Below, piece after piece: positions 15,899 to 24,469 of a DNA stretch of 64,000 nucleotides. Origin of the DNA: Virgisporangium aurantiacum (lineage in GTDB: Bacteria > Actinomycetota > Actinomycetes > Mycobacteriales > Micromonosporaceae). Each line of letters begins with the position of its first letter. Position 1 is the first letter of the stretch. A program made the translations under genes and the position numbers. Location of the stretch: the NCBI RefSeq assembly GCF_016863635.1, contig NZ_BOPG01000012.1, positions 248,001-312,000 on the forward strand. The letters are read 5' to 3'. The notes under the pieces are model-generated. The model was not told where the DNA came from. It worked only from the letters and a program-made list of their open reading frames with translations, and did not search any database.

Positions 15899-17446
15899 GT
15901 GACAACGAGCACCGCTCCGACCACCGCGCCGACCACCGCCGGCGGCATGACAACCCCCGTGGTGCGGCGGTCCGTGCTGCTCGGCGGCACCGGCGTCGTG
16001 CTCGCCACGGTCGTGGCGCTGGCGGTCTCCGCGCGCGACACGGCCGAGAACGCGCGCATGGCCGACGTGCTCGGGCTCGACCTCGGCTGGGCGCCGTGGC
16101 TGGTGCCCGTCGCCGGCACCGCCGGGACGTTGTCGGCGGTCGCGGTCGTCGGTCTGTTGCTCTCCGCCGGGTTCCTGTCGGGGGGACGCCCGCGGCCGGT
16201 CGCGGTCGCGGCCCTCGTCTGGACGGCGGTGACGGCGGTCCGGATCTGCGCCGGCACGGCCGAGGTGTTCGGCGTCCCGGTGCGGCAGGCGCTGCACCCC
16301 AAGGCGGTGTGGTTCTTCGTCACCGAGGTACCCACCGGCCAGGCGCTGCTCATGACGCTCGTGCTGGCCGCCGTGGTGGCCGCCGGCTGCCGCTTCGCAA
16401 CCAGCGCCGACGGGGCCGCCGTGCTCATGGCGCTCGCGGTGGTCGCGGTCCTCCCGCCGGTGGCCGCCGGGCACGCCAGCACCGCCGGCAACCACCAGGT
16501 GATCACGTCGGCGCTCATGCTGCACGCGGCGGCGGCCGTGGTGTGGACCGGCGGGCTGCTCGCGCTGGTGCTCGGCGCGCGGCAACCGGCGGTGGCCGTG
16601 GAGCGGTTCTCCGGCATCGCCCTGTGGTGCTTCGCGGTCACCGTGGCCACCGGCGTGGTCGGCGCCGCCGCCCGCGTCGAGCGGTGGTCGGACTTCACGT
16701 CGACCCGCTACGGCGCGATCCTCCTCACGAAGGCCGCCGCCCTCGTGGTGCTGGGCGCGTTCGGGTGGTGGCACCGCCGCCGGTCGCTGCCGGCGCTCGC
16801 CGCCGGACGTCCCCGCGTGTTCGCCCGGGTCGCGGGCGTGGAACTCCTCGTGCTCGCCGCGACCATGGGGCTCGCGGTGGCGTTGGCGCGCTCGGCGCCG
16901 CCGAACGAACTCGGCGCGGTCGTGTTCGACACCCCGCTCACCCCGGCGGTGCGCTGGATCCCCGAACCGGTGCTGCTGCTCCTCGCGGTGGTCGTGGTCA
17001 CCGCGTACGTGGCCGGCGTCCGTAGCGTCCCGGGCTGGTCGGGTCGACGAACGGCCGCCTGGGTGTCCGGGTGGTCGCTGCTGGTCGCGGCCGGCACCCT
17101 GCGTTTCGCGACGGTGGACGCGTCGGCGACGGTCGCCGTGCTGCAGCCGCTCGTGGCGGCGTTCGTGGTGCCGGCGCTGCTGGTGGCCGGCAGCCCGGCC
17201 GGGCTGGCCCGCGCCGCGGGTGCCGACCGGCTCGCCGCCGCCGCCGACAGCCGCCCGCTGCGGGTGCTGCGCCGGCCCGACCTCGCGGTGACGCTGTACG
17301 CGGCCGCCGGGTTCGGGCTGGCGGTGGGCGTCGTCGAGGACTGGGCCGCCACCCGCCACGGCGTCCACCTGTTGTCGTACCTCGCCGTCGTCGCCGCCGG
17401 CTGCCTGGTCTGGTCACCGGCAAGGCCGAGCCCCCGCACAGGTTGA
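15899..17446 (+). CDS. CopD-like membrane protein with degenerate CtaG-like C-terminus
   Basis: A 515-residue polytopic membrane protein with about a dozen hydrophobic segments. The central part matches CopD copper-resistance proteins (MLHAAAAVVWTGGLLALVLG, then RYGAILLTKAAALVVLGAF). The C-terminal 130 residues resemble the CtaG cytochrome-oxidase copper chaperone in PALLVAGSPAGLARAAGADR and the following helices. However, the usual metal-binding histidine pairs are absent (AVLQPLVAAF where CtaG has HMVQHM), and the domain stops early. The first 16 residues are Thr/Ala/Pro-rich, and a second ATG at 15947 is a possible start. Role: probable copper import or delivery across the membrane. Its neighbours include a laccase, a cupredoxin and a His-rich exported protein. 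Confidence 0.78.
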   Translation: MTTSTAPTTAPTTAGGMTTPVVRRSVLLGGTGVVLATVVALAVSARDTAENARMADVLGLDLGWAPWLVPVAGTAGTLSAVAVVGLLLSAGFLSGGRPRPVAVAALVWTAVTAVRICAGTAEVFGVPVRQALHPKAVWFFVTEVPTGQALLMTLVLAAVVAAGCRFATSADGAAVLMALAVVAVLPPVAAGHASTAGNHQVITSALMLHAAAAVVWTGGLLALVLGARQPAVAVERFSGIALWCFAVTVATGVVGAAARVERWSDFTSTRYGAILLTKAAALVVLGAFGWWHRRRSLPALAAGRPRVFARVAGVELLVLAATMGLAVALARSAPPNELGAVVFDTPLTPAVRWIPEPVLLLLAVVVVTAYVAGVRSVPGWSGRRTAAWVSGWSLLVAAGTLRFATVDASATVAVLQPLVAAFVVPALLVAGSPAGLARAAGADRLAAAADSRPLRVLRRPDLAVTLYAAAGFGLAVGVVEDWAATRHGVHLLSYLAVVAAGCLVWSPARPSPRTG

Positions 17447-17503
17447 CGCCGGTCGTTCGCCGTTCATCCGCGCGTCGCTGTGTGCTCACCGGCCATCGGT
17501 AGC

Positions 17504-17527
17504 TTCTGCCCGTCACCGACGGCAGAA
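17504..17527 (+). terminator. Hairpin between the CopD-like and PHP genes
   Basis: TTCTGCC and GGCAGAA form a 7-bp stem around a 10-base loop, 58 bases after the CopD-like stop and 17 bases before the PHP start. It may end the first transcript or shape the leader of the second. Position alone does not decide. Confidence 0.4.
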
Positions 17528-17543
17528 CCGAAATGAGAACGCG

Positions 17544-19274
17544 ATGGGTCACGGTCATCACCACCACGGCCACGATGTGCCGTTCGCGCCGGACGACGTG
17601 CCGGCGGTGCTGGACACCTCGGTCCCGGACAGTGAACTGTCGCCCGACGAGGTGACCCGGCGCGGGTTCCTGCGCAACGCCGGCCTGCTCGGGGCCGGCG
17701 CCGCTACCGGAAGCGTGTTCGCCGGCGCCGGCGCCGCATCAGCCGACGCTGGCAGCAGCCGGTCTGTCGCCGAGGGAGGCGACGGTGGTCACCGCGACGA
17801 CGACCGCAGCCGGCCCGGCAACCTGCGTTGGCTCGCCGGCGACCACCACATCCACACCCAGTACAGCTCCGACGCGATGTACCGGGTGATCGACCAGGCC
17901 CAGCACGCCGCCGCGTACGGGCTGGACTGGATGGTCGTCACCGACCACGGCAGTGTGGCGCACGCGAAGATCGGCGTCGACAAGGTCAACCCGAACATCG
18001 TCGCGGCCCGCGAAGAGCTGCCGGACATGCTCATCTTCCAGGGCCTGGAGTGGAACATCCCGGCCGCCGAGCACGGCACGGTGTTCGTCACGCCGGGCCG
18101 CAACGAGGTCGCCGTCCTCAAGGAGTTCGAGAACGCCTTCGACGGCACGGTCACCAACACGAGCGGGTCGACGCCGGCCAACGAGGCGCACGCGATCGCC
18201 GGTCTGAACTTCCTCGCCGACGCGGTCAAGCGCCGTCGGGTCGAGCACGCCCTGTTCCTCGCGAACCACCCGGCCCGCCGCGGCGTCGACTCGCCGCACG
18301 AGTTCCGCGGCTGGCGCGAGGCGGCTCCCGGCGTCGCGGTCGGCATGGAGGGCGCGCCCGGTCACCAGGCCGCCGGCATCCCGGCGCCGCACGGACCGGG
18401 CAGCGGACGCGGCTTCTACGACAACGCCCCGTCGGCCGCGTCGTTCCCCGGCTACCCGCTGGAGAGCTACCGCACCTGGGGCGGCTTCGACTTCTTCACC
18501 GCGACCGTCGGCGGGCTGTGGGACAGCCTGCTCGCCGAGGGCCGGCCGTGGTGGGTCACCGCGAACTCCGACGCGCACACCATCTACCTCGACACGGCCG
18601 TGCGCGGCCCGAACAGCGACTTCAACGCCAACGGCGCCTACAACGACCCGGTGCACGGCGGGGTGCCGAACGGGGCGGCCGGCGACTTCTGGCCGGGCTA
18701 TTACAGCAAGACCCACGTCGGCGCCGCCGGCGCGAGCTACCGGGCCGTGATGGAGGGCATCCGGGACGGGCGCATCTGGGTCGACCACGGCGGCCTGATC
18801 CGCAACCTCGACGTCCGCGTCAAGGTCCAGGGTGACCGCGACGGCGGCACCACGCTCGGCGGGGCGCTGAGCGTCCGGCGCGGCTCCTCCGTCGAACTGA
18901 CCATCGACATCGACCTGGCCACCACGCCGAACTGGGCGCAGATCCTGCCGGTCCTCACGCGCGTCGACGTCATCGCCGGCGCGGTGACCGGACCGGCCGC
19001 CGACAAGGACGTCTTCACCGCGCCGGGCACGAAGGTCGTCAAGTCGTTCGAGGTGACCGCCGGGAAGAAGCGGGTCTCGTTCACGCACCGCTTCCCACGC
19101 GTCGACGCCCCGTTCTACGTGCGGGTGCGCGGCACCGACGGCAACCGCACCGCGGCGGGCTTCAACGGCGCCGCGGTCGACCCGGTCGGCCCGGCGATGG
19201 ACGTCGTCGGCAGCGCCGACCCGTGGGGCGACCTGTGGTTCTACGCGAACCCGATCTGGGTCCTCCCCCGGTGA
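17544..19274 (+). CDS. Tat-exported PHP-domain metallophosphoesterase with His-rich N-terminus
   Basis: A 576-residue protein. It starts MGHGHHHHGHDV, an unusual histidine cluster ahead of a Tat signal (TRRGFLRNAGLLGAGAATG, residues 39-57). The PHP domain begins at about 98 with GDHHIHTQYSSD (H102, H104) and VVTDHGS (D134, H135). Later metal-site motifs include GLEWNIPAAEH and TANSDAH. PHP enzymes use two or three metal ions for phosphoester hydrolysis. Exported members are uncommon and their substrates are not established. The C-terminal 150 residues form a beta-rich domain. The last bases overlap the next gene (GTGA), indicating coupling. The N-terminal histidines might buffer metal, given the copper-related neighbour. 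Confidence 0.87.
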   Translation: MGHGHHHHGHDVPFAPDDVPAVLDTSVPDSELSPDEVTRRGFLRNAGLLGAGAATGSVFAGAGAASADAGSSRSVAEGGDGGHRDDDRSRPGNLRWLAGDHHIHTQYSSDAMYRVIDQAQHAAAYGLDWMVVTDHGSVAHAKIGVDKVNPNIVAAREELPDMLIFQGLEWNIPAAEHGTVFVTPGRNEVAVLKEFENAFDGTVTNTSGSTPANEAHAIAGLNFLADAVKRRRVEHALFLANHPARRGVDSPHEFRGWREAAPGVAVGMEGAPGHQAAGIPAPHGPGSGRGFYDNAPSAASFPGYPLESYRTWGGFDFFTATVGGLWDSLLAEGRPWWVTANSDAHTIYLDTAVRGPNSDFNANGAYNDPVHGGVPNGAAGDFWPGYYSKTHVGAAGASYRAVMEGIRDGRIWVDHGGLIRNLDVRVKVQGDRDGGTTLGGALSVRRGSSVELTIDIDLATTPNWAQILPVLTRVDVIAGAVTGPAADKDVFTAPGTKVVKSFEVTAGKKRVSFTHRFPRVDAPFYVRVRGTDGNRTAAGFNGAAVDPVGPAMDVVGSADPWGDLWFYANPIWVLPR

Positions 19275-19801
19275 CGTCCGTCTACATCGGACTCGACGCC
19301 GGCCACGGCACGGTGTCGGAGGCGGAGCACTGGCTCGACGACGTGCTCACCGCCACCGGCCTCGACGCCGAGGACGGCGTGGTCGCCTGCACCCACCTGG
19401 TCCGGGCACCGTGGCCGCACGTCGCGGTCAGCATCGCCGTGCCCGGGCCGGACGTGCCGGCGGGCCTCCCCGAGGTGCCGGAACCGCTGGCCCGCGCCGC
19501 CGAGCAGGCCCGCGCCGAGCACGTCGCGGGCCGGTCCGGTCGCGCGTCGCACTTCCCGGGCCGCGACAACCTCACGGGGACGCTCACCGTGGCCGATCTG
19601 GTCGCCGGCAGCGCGATCGACGCGGTGGTGGTGCTCGGCGCGCCGCCACCGGCACCGGACACGGTCGTCGACACCCGCGACTTCGTCCGTCCACAGTGGA
19701 GGGACGGCCGGTTGACGCTGGTGACCACGCCGGCGCCGGACGGCCGGGTCGCGCCGTTCGAGGTCCCCAACCCGACCCCCTGCTGCGCCGACCACGCTTA
19801 A
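19271..19801 (+). CDS. Hypothetical protein coupled to the PHP protein
   Basis: A 176-residue protein starting at a GTG that overlaps the PHP stop codon (VTSVYIGLDAGHGTVSEAEH). No signal peptide or membrane helix is seen, so it is probably cytoplasmic. It has a mixed alpha/beta pattern with a C-terminal CC pair (NPTPCCADHA) and histidines that could bind metal. I do not recognise the family. The coupling suggests it works with, or matures, the exported phosphoesterase. Its stop TAA shares bases with the stop of the converging DUF4407 gene, leaving no intergenic space. The palindrome TCCACAGTGGA lies inside it. Confidence 0.72.
   Translation: MTSVYIGLDAGHGTVSEAEHWLDDVLTATGLDAEDGVVACTHLVRAPWPHVAVSIAVPGPDVPAGLPEVPEPLARAAEQARAEHVAGRSGRASHFPGRDNLTGTLTVADLVAGSAIDAVVVLGAPPPAPDTVVDTRDFVRPQWRDGRLTLVTTPAPDGRVAPFEVPNPTPCCADHA
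19690..19700. repeat. TCCACAGTGGA palindrome, site 1
   Basis: An exact 11-base palindrome inside the coding region, read as CCA CAG TGG (Pro-Gln-Trp). One of at least six exact copies in the window. Confidence 0.8.
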
Positions 19802-20991
19802 CGCATCAGGGCGGTCATCCGGTCGTTGTGCTGGGCCTGGAGGCGGGCCAGCTTGAACTCGGTCTCGTACTCCAACGCCTGCTGGGCCACCCGGCGCTCG
19901 GCCAGGCTCCGCGACCGTTCGATGTCGGCGCGCAGCGTGGCGTCCTCGGAGATGCGTTCGTCGTGCTGCGCGCTGCGGATCTCCCGCTCGATCTCGAGTT
20001 GGTGCAGCAGGTCGCGGGCGCGTTCCCGGCGCTCCTGCTCGTACACGGTGTTACCGGTCATCAGCTTGCCGAGCACGGGCAGCAGGTCGACGGCGAGGAA
20101 CACGATCGTCACCATCAGCAGGAGCATCAGCGCGCCGTTGTCGTGGCGGACCAGGTCGACCATCGCCTCGTGGCGCGACAGCAGACCGGTGGCGCGGTGC
20201 ACGTCGGTCGCCTGCGTGTCGGCGGTCGCGGCGGTCGCCTGCGCCTCGTCGGCCACTTCGGCGCGGCGTTTGTCCAGGGTGGACTGTGCGGTCGCCAGGT
20301 CGGCCGCGGCCTTGTCGCGGTTGGCCCGGACCGTGTCGGCGTGCGCCTGCTTGCGCTGCCACACCTGGCCCTGGCCGATCAGCCGGGTTCCGCCGGTGCC
20401 GCGCATCTCCGCGTCGGCGGCCTGCTGGGCGGAGGCGTACTCGGCCTCCAGCAGGCGCAGCGCCTCGGCGCGTTGCCGGACCGCCTCCTCCTCCACGACG
20501 AGCTTGCTCTCCCGGGCCTGCTGCTCGGTCTGGACGACGGCGGTGTAGCGGCTGGCGTTCGTCTCGGCCAGGCGCGCCTCGATGTCCGGCGCGAACAGCA
20601 CCATGCAGGCGAAGTCGGCGACGACGATGCCGACGAAGACGCTCACCAGCATCCGGCCCACGTACGGGATCACCGAGGTGAGCCCGCCGATGTCGACCCG
20701 CCGCGGCGCGCCGAGGATGACCCCGCGGTCGAACGCGAACAGGGTGAGGCCCCAGAACAGGCCGATCGGCACGATGAGCCACCACGCCAGGTCGGTCGCG
20801 GTCGCGATCGCGCTGATCGACGTCGCCGCGGCGATGACGCCCACCGCGATGACCGTGACGCCGAGGGCGGCGTACACGCCGCGCTCGCCGGTGCGGGTGG
20901 CGAGGGCGGGTTCGGCGTTCCCCGCGACGATCAGGGCGTCGCCGACGGCCGACCGGCGGCCGGCCGGCTCAGGCTCGTCCAGCAGAGTCAT
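19798..20991 (-). CDS. DUF4407 membrane protein with coiled coils
   Basis: A 397-residue protein of the DUF4407 family. Three membrane helices lie in the first 135 residues (GVTVIAVGVIAAATSIS; WWLIVPIGLFWGLTLFAFDR; MLVSVFVGIVVADF). A long charged coiled-coil region (about 145-280) follows, then a fourth helix (ALMLLLMVTIVFLAVDLL) and a second coiled coil to the end. The FDRG motif after the second helix is characteristic of the family. Function is unknown; the architecture suggests a membrane scaffold. The start follows AGAGGATGATCG. Its stop overlaps that of the converging gene. A downstream partner is not evident. Confidence 0.85.
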   Translation of the reverse strand: MTLLDEPEPAGRRSAVGDALIVAGNAEPALATRTGERGVYAALGVTVIAVGVIAAATSISAIATATDLAWWLIVPIGLFWGLTLFAFDRGVILGAPRRVDIGGLTSVIPYVGRMLVSVFVGIVVADFACMVLFAPDIEARLAETNASRYTAVVQTEQQARESKLVVEEEAVRQRAEALRLLEAEYASAQQAADAEMRGTGGTRLIGQGQVWQRKQAHADTVRANRDKAAADLATAQSTLDKRRAEVADEAQATAATADTQATDVHRATGLLSRHEAMVDLVRHDNGALMLLLMVTIVFLAVDLLPVLGKLMTGNTVYEQERRERARDLLHQLEIEREIRSAQHDERISEDATLRADIERSRSLAERRVAQQALEYETEFKLARLQAQHNDRMTALMR

Positions 20992-21057
20992 CGATCATCC
21001 TCTGGCTGTGGGGCCGGCTGGCTGTTGGCGGCCGCTGGCCGCGGGCGCAGGCTCAGG

Positions 21058-22230
21058 CTACGTCGGCGCGCCCGGCGGGCGCTGGCGAATGCGCATCCGC
21101 GTGACGACCTCGCGCCACAGCACCAACTGCGCGACGGCGAGCACGGTGGCGAACGGCAGCAGCGTCCAGACGCCGACGCCCTGGGCGAGCGCGCCCGCGA
21201 GCCACGGGAACAGCGCGCCGCCCAGCACGGAGAAGCCGTTGACGACGCCGATGGCCGTCGGGACCAGCCGGGGCTCGACGACGTCGGGCAGCACCGCGAT
21301 CGCCGTCGGGAACAGCGGGCCCAGGAAGCACCCCATCACCACCAGCGCCACGCTCACCACCGCACCGGTCGGCGCGACCCAGCCGAGCAGCGCTGCGCCC
21401 GTCACCCCGAAAAGGCACACGAAGGACGTGCCCGCCGCCGACAGACCCACCCGGCCCGCGACGGGGCTGATGACGAACCGGCCGAGCGTCAGGCCGAGCC
21501 AGTAGGCACTGACCGACCACCCGGCGAGGAGCGGGCCCTGGCCGTGCTCCTCGGTGAGGAGGGTGTAGGCCCAGTTACCGACGCCGATCTCCAGACCGAC
21601 GTACACGGTGAGGAACGCGCCGGCGAACAGCACCGCCGGAACCCGGGCCGCGCGGCCGAGCAGACCGGGCCGCTGCTCCCCCTCCGCCGGCGGCTCCTGC
21701 CGCGGATAGACGAGCAGGTACCCGACCACCACCGGCATCGCGACCACCGCCAGCACCAGCCACACCATCGGCCACGTGGTGAACCCCAGCATCCAGGCGG
21801 CCAGCAGCGGACCGATCAGCGCGCCCACGCCGAAGAACGCGTGCAGGCGGTTGAGCAGCGTGGTCGCGTTCGGCAGCCCGGTGAGGTAGACGTTCAGCAC
21901 CGACTCGATCACGCCGGTGCCGAACCCGGCCGTCACCTGCACCGCCAGGAAGAGGACGAACACCGGCCGGGTGGCGAGGAAGAGCCACGAGAGGACGGCC
22001 GCCGACCCGCCGAGCACGAGCGTGGCCCGCATGCCGATGCGGTGCAGCAGCGGGCCGGAGGCGGCGCCGGCCAGCAGGAACCCGGCCGCGAACGCGAAGA
22101 ACGTCAACCCGATGACGGCCTTGTCGACCCCGTAGTCGTCGATCTGCGCGGGCAGGAGCACGCCGCTGACCCCGGCGGACAGCCCGGCCAGCACGAACCC
22201 GGCGTAGGCCAGCAGGACCGGCATGCTCAC
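21058..22230 (-). CDS. MFS transporter
   Basis: A 390-residue protein with twelve predicted membrane helices in two halves, a short cytoplasmic middle loop (YPRQEPPAEGEQRPG) and a fairly polar C-terminus rich in Arg/Pro. Features such as GVSGVLLPAQIDDYGVDKAV in the first helix pair and RIGMRATLVLGGSAAVL between helices 2 and 3 fit the major facilitator superfamily. It resembles sugar-porter or drug-efflux-like actinobacterial members (fucose-permease-like fold). The substrate is not predictable. It lies 66 bases from the DUF4407 gene on the same strand and is divergent from the ECF sigma gene, with 95 bases between their starts. Confidence 0.86.
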   Translation of the reverse strand: MSMPVLLAYAGFVLAGLSAGVSGVLLPAQIDDYGVDKAVIGLTFFAFAAGFLLAGAASGPLLHRIGMRATLVLGGSAAVLSWLFLATRPVFVLFLAVQVTAGFGTGVIESVLNVYLTGLPNATTLLNRLHAFFGVGALIGPLLAAWMLGFTTWPMVWLVLAVVAMPVVVGYLLVYPRQEPPAEGEQRPGLLGRAARVPAVLFAGAFLTVYVGLEIGVGNWAYTLLTEEHGQGPLLAGWSVSAYWLGLTLGRFVISPVAGRVGLSAAGTSFVCLFGVTGAALLGWVAPTGAVVSVALVVMGCFLGPLFPTAIAVLPDVVEPRLVPTAIGVVNGFSVLGGALFPWLAGALAQGVGVWTLLPFATVLAVAQLVLWREVVTRMRIRQRPPGAPT

Positions 22231-22325
22231 ACTCCCGGGGTCGTATCGACGAAGATCCTGAGCGGAAATCGAACCACGTGCAACAGAATTGCCACCCGCC
22301 GGGCACCTAGATGCGAGGAGGTGCG

Positions 22326-22853
22326 ATGCCGAGCGGGGACCCGGAAGAGCACAGACAGTTCCGCGAGTACTTCGCGGCCCGGCGTGACACGGTGCGCCGG
22401 ACCGCCTACATGTTGTGCGGCGACTGGCACTGGGCCGACGACTTGACCCAGAACGCGTTCATGCGCCTGGCGGTGAGCTGGCGCAAGGTGAACGACCGGC
22501 AGGCGCTCGACGCCTTCGTCCGGACCTGCCTGGTGCGCGCATACTTCGCCGACCTTCGGCGGGTGTGGCGCCGCCGCGAGCGCAGCGTCGCCGAGCCACC
22601 CGACGTCGCGGTGCCGGCCGACAGCGGTTCCACCGATCGGGCCGCGTTCCTGGCCGCCCTGCGGCGGCTGCCGCCGCGCCAGCGGGCGGTGCTGGTCTGC
22701 CGCTACTACCAGGACCTCGACGTGGCCGCGACCGCGCAGACCCTGGGGTGTTCGGAGGGGACGGTCCGCAGCCAGGCCGCGCGCGGGCTGGCGAAGCTCC
22801 GCGACCTGCTGGCGGAGAACGGGGACCTGACGACGGTGGAGGGCACGTGGTGA
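22326..22853 (+). CDS. SigE-family ECF RNA polymerase sigma factor
   Basis: A 175-residue group 4 sigma factor. Region 2 spans about 10-80 (YMLCGDWHWADDLTQNAFMR, the helix contacting the -10 element and core). Region 4 spans about 110-165 (LPPRQRAVLVCRYYQDLDVA and CSEGTVRSQAARGLAKL, the -35-binding HTH). It matches the SigE/SigM-like family common in streptomycetes and relatives. The ATG at 22326 is preferred because GAGGAGG lies six bases upstream. The in-frame ATG at 22311 sits in front of that site. Its stop overlaps the GTG of the next gene, which encodes a membrane-anchored propeller and takes the usual place of an anti-sigma factor. Confidence 0.92.
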   Translation: MPSGDPEEHRQFREYFAARRDTVRRTAYMLCGDWHWADDLTQNAFMRLAVSWRKVNDRQALDAFVRTCLVRAYFADLRRVWRRRERSVAEPPDVAVPADSGSTDRAAFLAALRRLPPRQRAVLVCRYYQDLDVAATAQTLGCSEGTVRSQAARGLAKLRDLLAENGDLTTVEGTW

Positions 22854-24172
22854 ACCGGATCTACGAACGCTTCATGGACGCGGCCGACGGGGACATGCCG
22901 CCGAGCCGGCTCACCGCCGACGAGGTGTACGCCGCGGCGTGGCGACGGCGGCAGCGGCGGGTCGAGGTGTGGACGGCCGTCGCGGTGGTGGCCCTCCTGG
23001 TGGCGACGATCGTGGGCATGCAGGTGCGCAAACCCCCGGCCGGGCACGAGGTGGCCGTGCCGCCGACACCGACACCGACGCCGTCACCCCTCGGCGGCTT
23101 GCCGAACGGAACCCGCGACGGTGGCGTGGTCTTCGCCGCCGCCACCGACGCCGACCACCTCTACGCGGTGATCACCCGCTGCCCCGGGACCGACTGCACC
23201 ACCCAGTTGCTCGGCTCGGACGACGCCGGAGCCACCTGGACCCTGCGCTCGACCGACCTGGGCGACCCGTCCAACGACTACTACGTGACCGCGCCGGCCG
23301 CCGGGGTGCTCTACCGGACGGTCGAGCGGACCGACGTCGTGGAGAGCGGTCCGGTCACGAAGGTCCGGATCCCGAAGATCAGCACGGACGGCGGCCGGTC
23401 CTGGACGGACGTGCAGGCCACCACCACGCCGGTGACCTCGGTGCCGGCGAACGGCTGGCTCGAGTGCCGGAACATACCGAGCCAGCACCCGTGCCCGGGC
23501 CTGGTCGTCGTCGACCCGGCCACCGCCCGCTCGGCGCCGCTGGCCACGCCGCCCGGGTTCACGGTGAGCTCGGTGGTCAACGTCCCCGCGGCGGCGGGCT
23601 TCTGGGTGGAGGGCTACGACGAGGAGAAGAAGGCGCCGGCCGTCGCCGTGAGCACCGACCGCGGCCGATCCTGGACCGTGCACGCCTTCGCGGCCGAGCC
23701 GAGGGAGAGCGGCGTCACGGCGGCCAGCGTCGACGGCGTCACCGGGTACGCCGTCGTCAGCGAGTACCACGCGGGAAAGACGACCCGGGCGAATCCCACG
23801 CCCGGGCCGGCGAGCTCGACCCACCACGTCTACCGCACCGGGGACGCGGGACAGACCTGGCAACGCGTCGACTCCGGGACGGCGCTCTTCGGCAACCAGG
23901 TCGACCTCCAGGCATCCTTCGTCGCCCGGGACGGCACCCACTTCGTGATGACGGTGTCGGGCTGGGTGCAGCAGTGGTACGTGAGCCGCGACAACGGGCA
24001 CAGCTACGAGCCGGCCGGACCGACCGGGCTCACCCCCTACCTGGGCCTCGCCAACGCACCGATGTTCGGTGTCGTCACCCACGCACCGGGCCTCTACCTG
24101 GCGTTCGACGTCGATTCCGTCTACCGGTCCACCGACGGGCTCCGATTCACCAGGCACCCGGTGAGGATCTAG
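22850..24172 (+). CDS. Membrane-anchored Asp-box (BNR/sialidase-like) beta-propeller, possible sigma-factor partner
   Basis: A 440-residue protein starting at a GTG overlapping the sigma-factor stop. The N-terminal 38 residues are cytoplasmic and charged (YERFMDAADGDMPPSRLTAD). Residues 39-57 form one membrane helix, then a Pro/Thr linker leads to an extracytoplasmic propeller. Six Asp-box repeats are visible: SDDAGATWTL, STDGGRSWTDV, STDRGRSWTVH, TGDAGQTWQRV, SRDNGHSYEPA and STDGLRFTR. No catalytic sialidase Arg triad is evident, so binding rather than hydrolysis is likely. The arrangement suggests an envelope sensor whose short cytoplasmic segment contacts the sigma factor. A zinc anti-sigma motif is absent. 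The role is inferred from coupling and topology. Confidence 0.83.
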   Translation: MNRIYERFMDAADGDMPPSRLTADEVYAAAWRRRQRRVEVWTAVAVVALLVATIVGMQVRKPPAGHEVAVPPTPTPTPSPLGGLPNGTRDGGVVFAAATDADHLYAVITRCPGTDCTTQLLGSDDAGATWTLRSTDLGDPSNDYYVTAPAAGVLYRTVERTDVVESGPVTKVRIPKISTDGGRSWTDVQATTTPVTSVPANGWLECRNIPSQHPCPGLVVVDPATARSAPLATPPGFTVSSVVNVPAAAGFWVEGYDEEKKAPAVAVSTDRGRSWTVHAFAAEPRESGVTAASVDGVTGYAVVSEYHAGKTTRANPTPGPASSTHHVYRTGDAGQTWQRVDSGTALFGNQVDLQASFVARDGTHFVMTVSGWVQQWYVSRDNGHSYEPAGPTGLTPYLGLANAPMFGVVTHAPGLYLAFDVDSVYRSTDGLRFTRHPVRI

Positions 24173-24196
24173 GACCGGTGATACACAATCTGTTCC

Positions 24197-24436
24197 GTGA
24201 GCGATCAGGAGTGGGTCGTCATCGCGGAGGCGCGGCGTCCGTCCGACGCCCGGTCAGACGCCCTGAGCTGGTTCACCGACGCCGGGTTCAAGCTGGTCTC
24301 GCACCCCGGCCGGGGTGGCTTCGGTGTCGAGGGCATCGACGACGTTCAGATCAAGGTGGACGCGCTGTTCAACGGCACGTGGTGGCGCATCAGCGTGCTG
24401 CGGTCGGCGCTCGGTGAGGCGGCGCCACCGGCCTGA
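24197..24436 (+). CDS. Small hypothetical protein
   Basis: A 79-residue protein starting at a GTG (VSDQEWVVIAEARRPSDARS), with two Trp-rich beta segments (ALSWFTDAGFKLVSHPGR and FNGTWWRISVLRSAL). It has no signal peptide. The composition and codon use look coding, and it ends in a strong terminator hairpin that overlaps its stop codon. It lies 24 bases after the propeller gene and could belong to the same operon as the sigma factor. I do not recognise a family. Confidence 0.65.
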   Translation: MSDQEWVVIAEARRPSDARSDALSWFTDAGFKLVSHPGRGGFGVEGIDDVQIKVDALFNGTWWRISVLRSALGEAAPPA

Positions 24437-24455
24437 TCCCCCAGGCCGGTGGCGC
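24422..24455. terminator. Bidirectional terminator hairpin
   Basis: A perfect 14-bp stem, GCGCCACCGGCCTG (24422-24435) with its complement at 24442-24455, and a 6-base loop. It lies between two converging genes and overlaps the stop of the rightward one. Confidence 0.85.
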
Positions 24456-24469
24456 TCAGCTCGTTCCGG

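Noticed and set aside
22231-22325. Possible autoregulated ECF promoter (GGAAAT ... CGTG)
   Set aside because: Spacing and bases do not match a known SigE-family consensus well enough to annotate.
19411-22446. A 1011-codon plus-strand frame
   Set aside because: It runs across the 3' part of one gene and antisense to two membrane-protein genes. Its composition is Arg/His/Gln-rich and no domain is visible.
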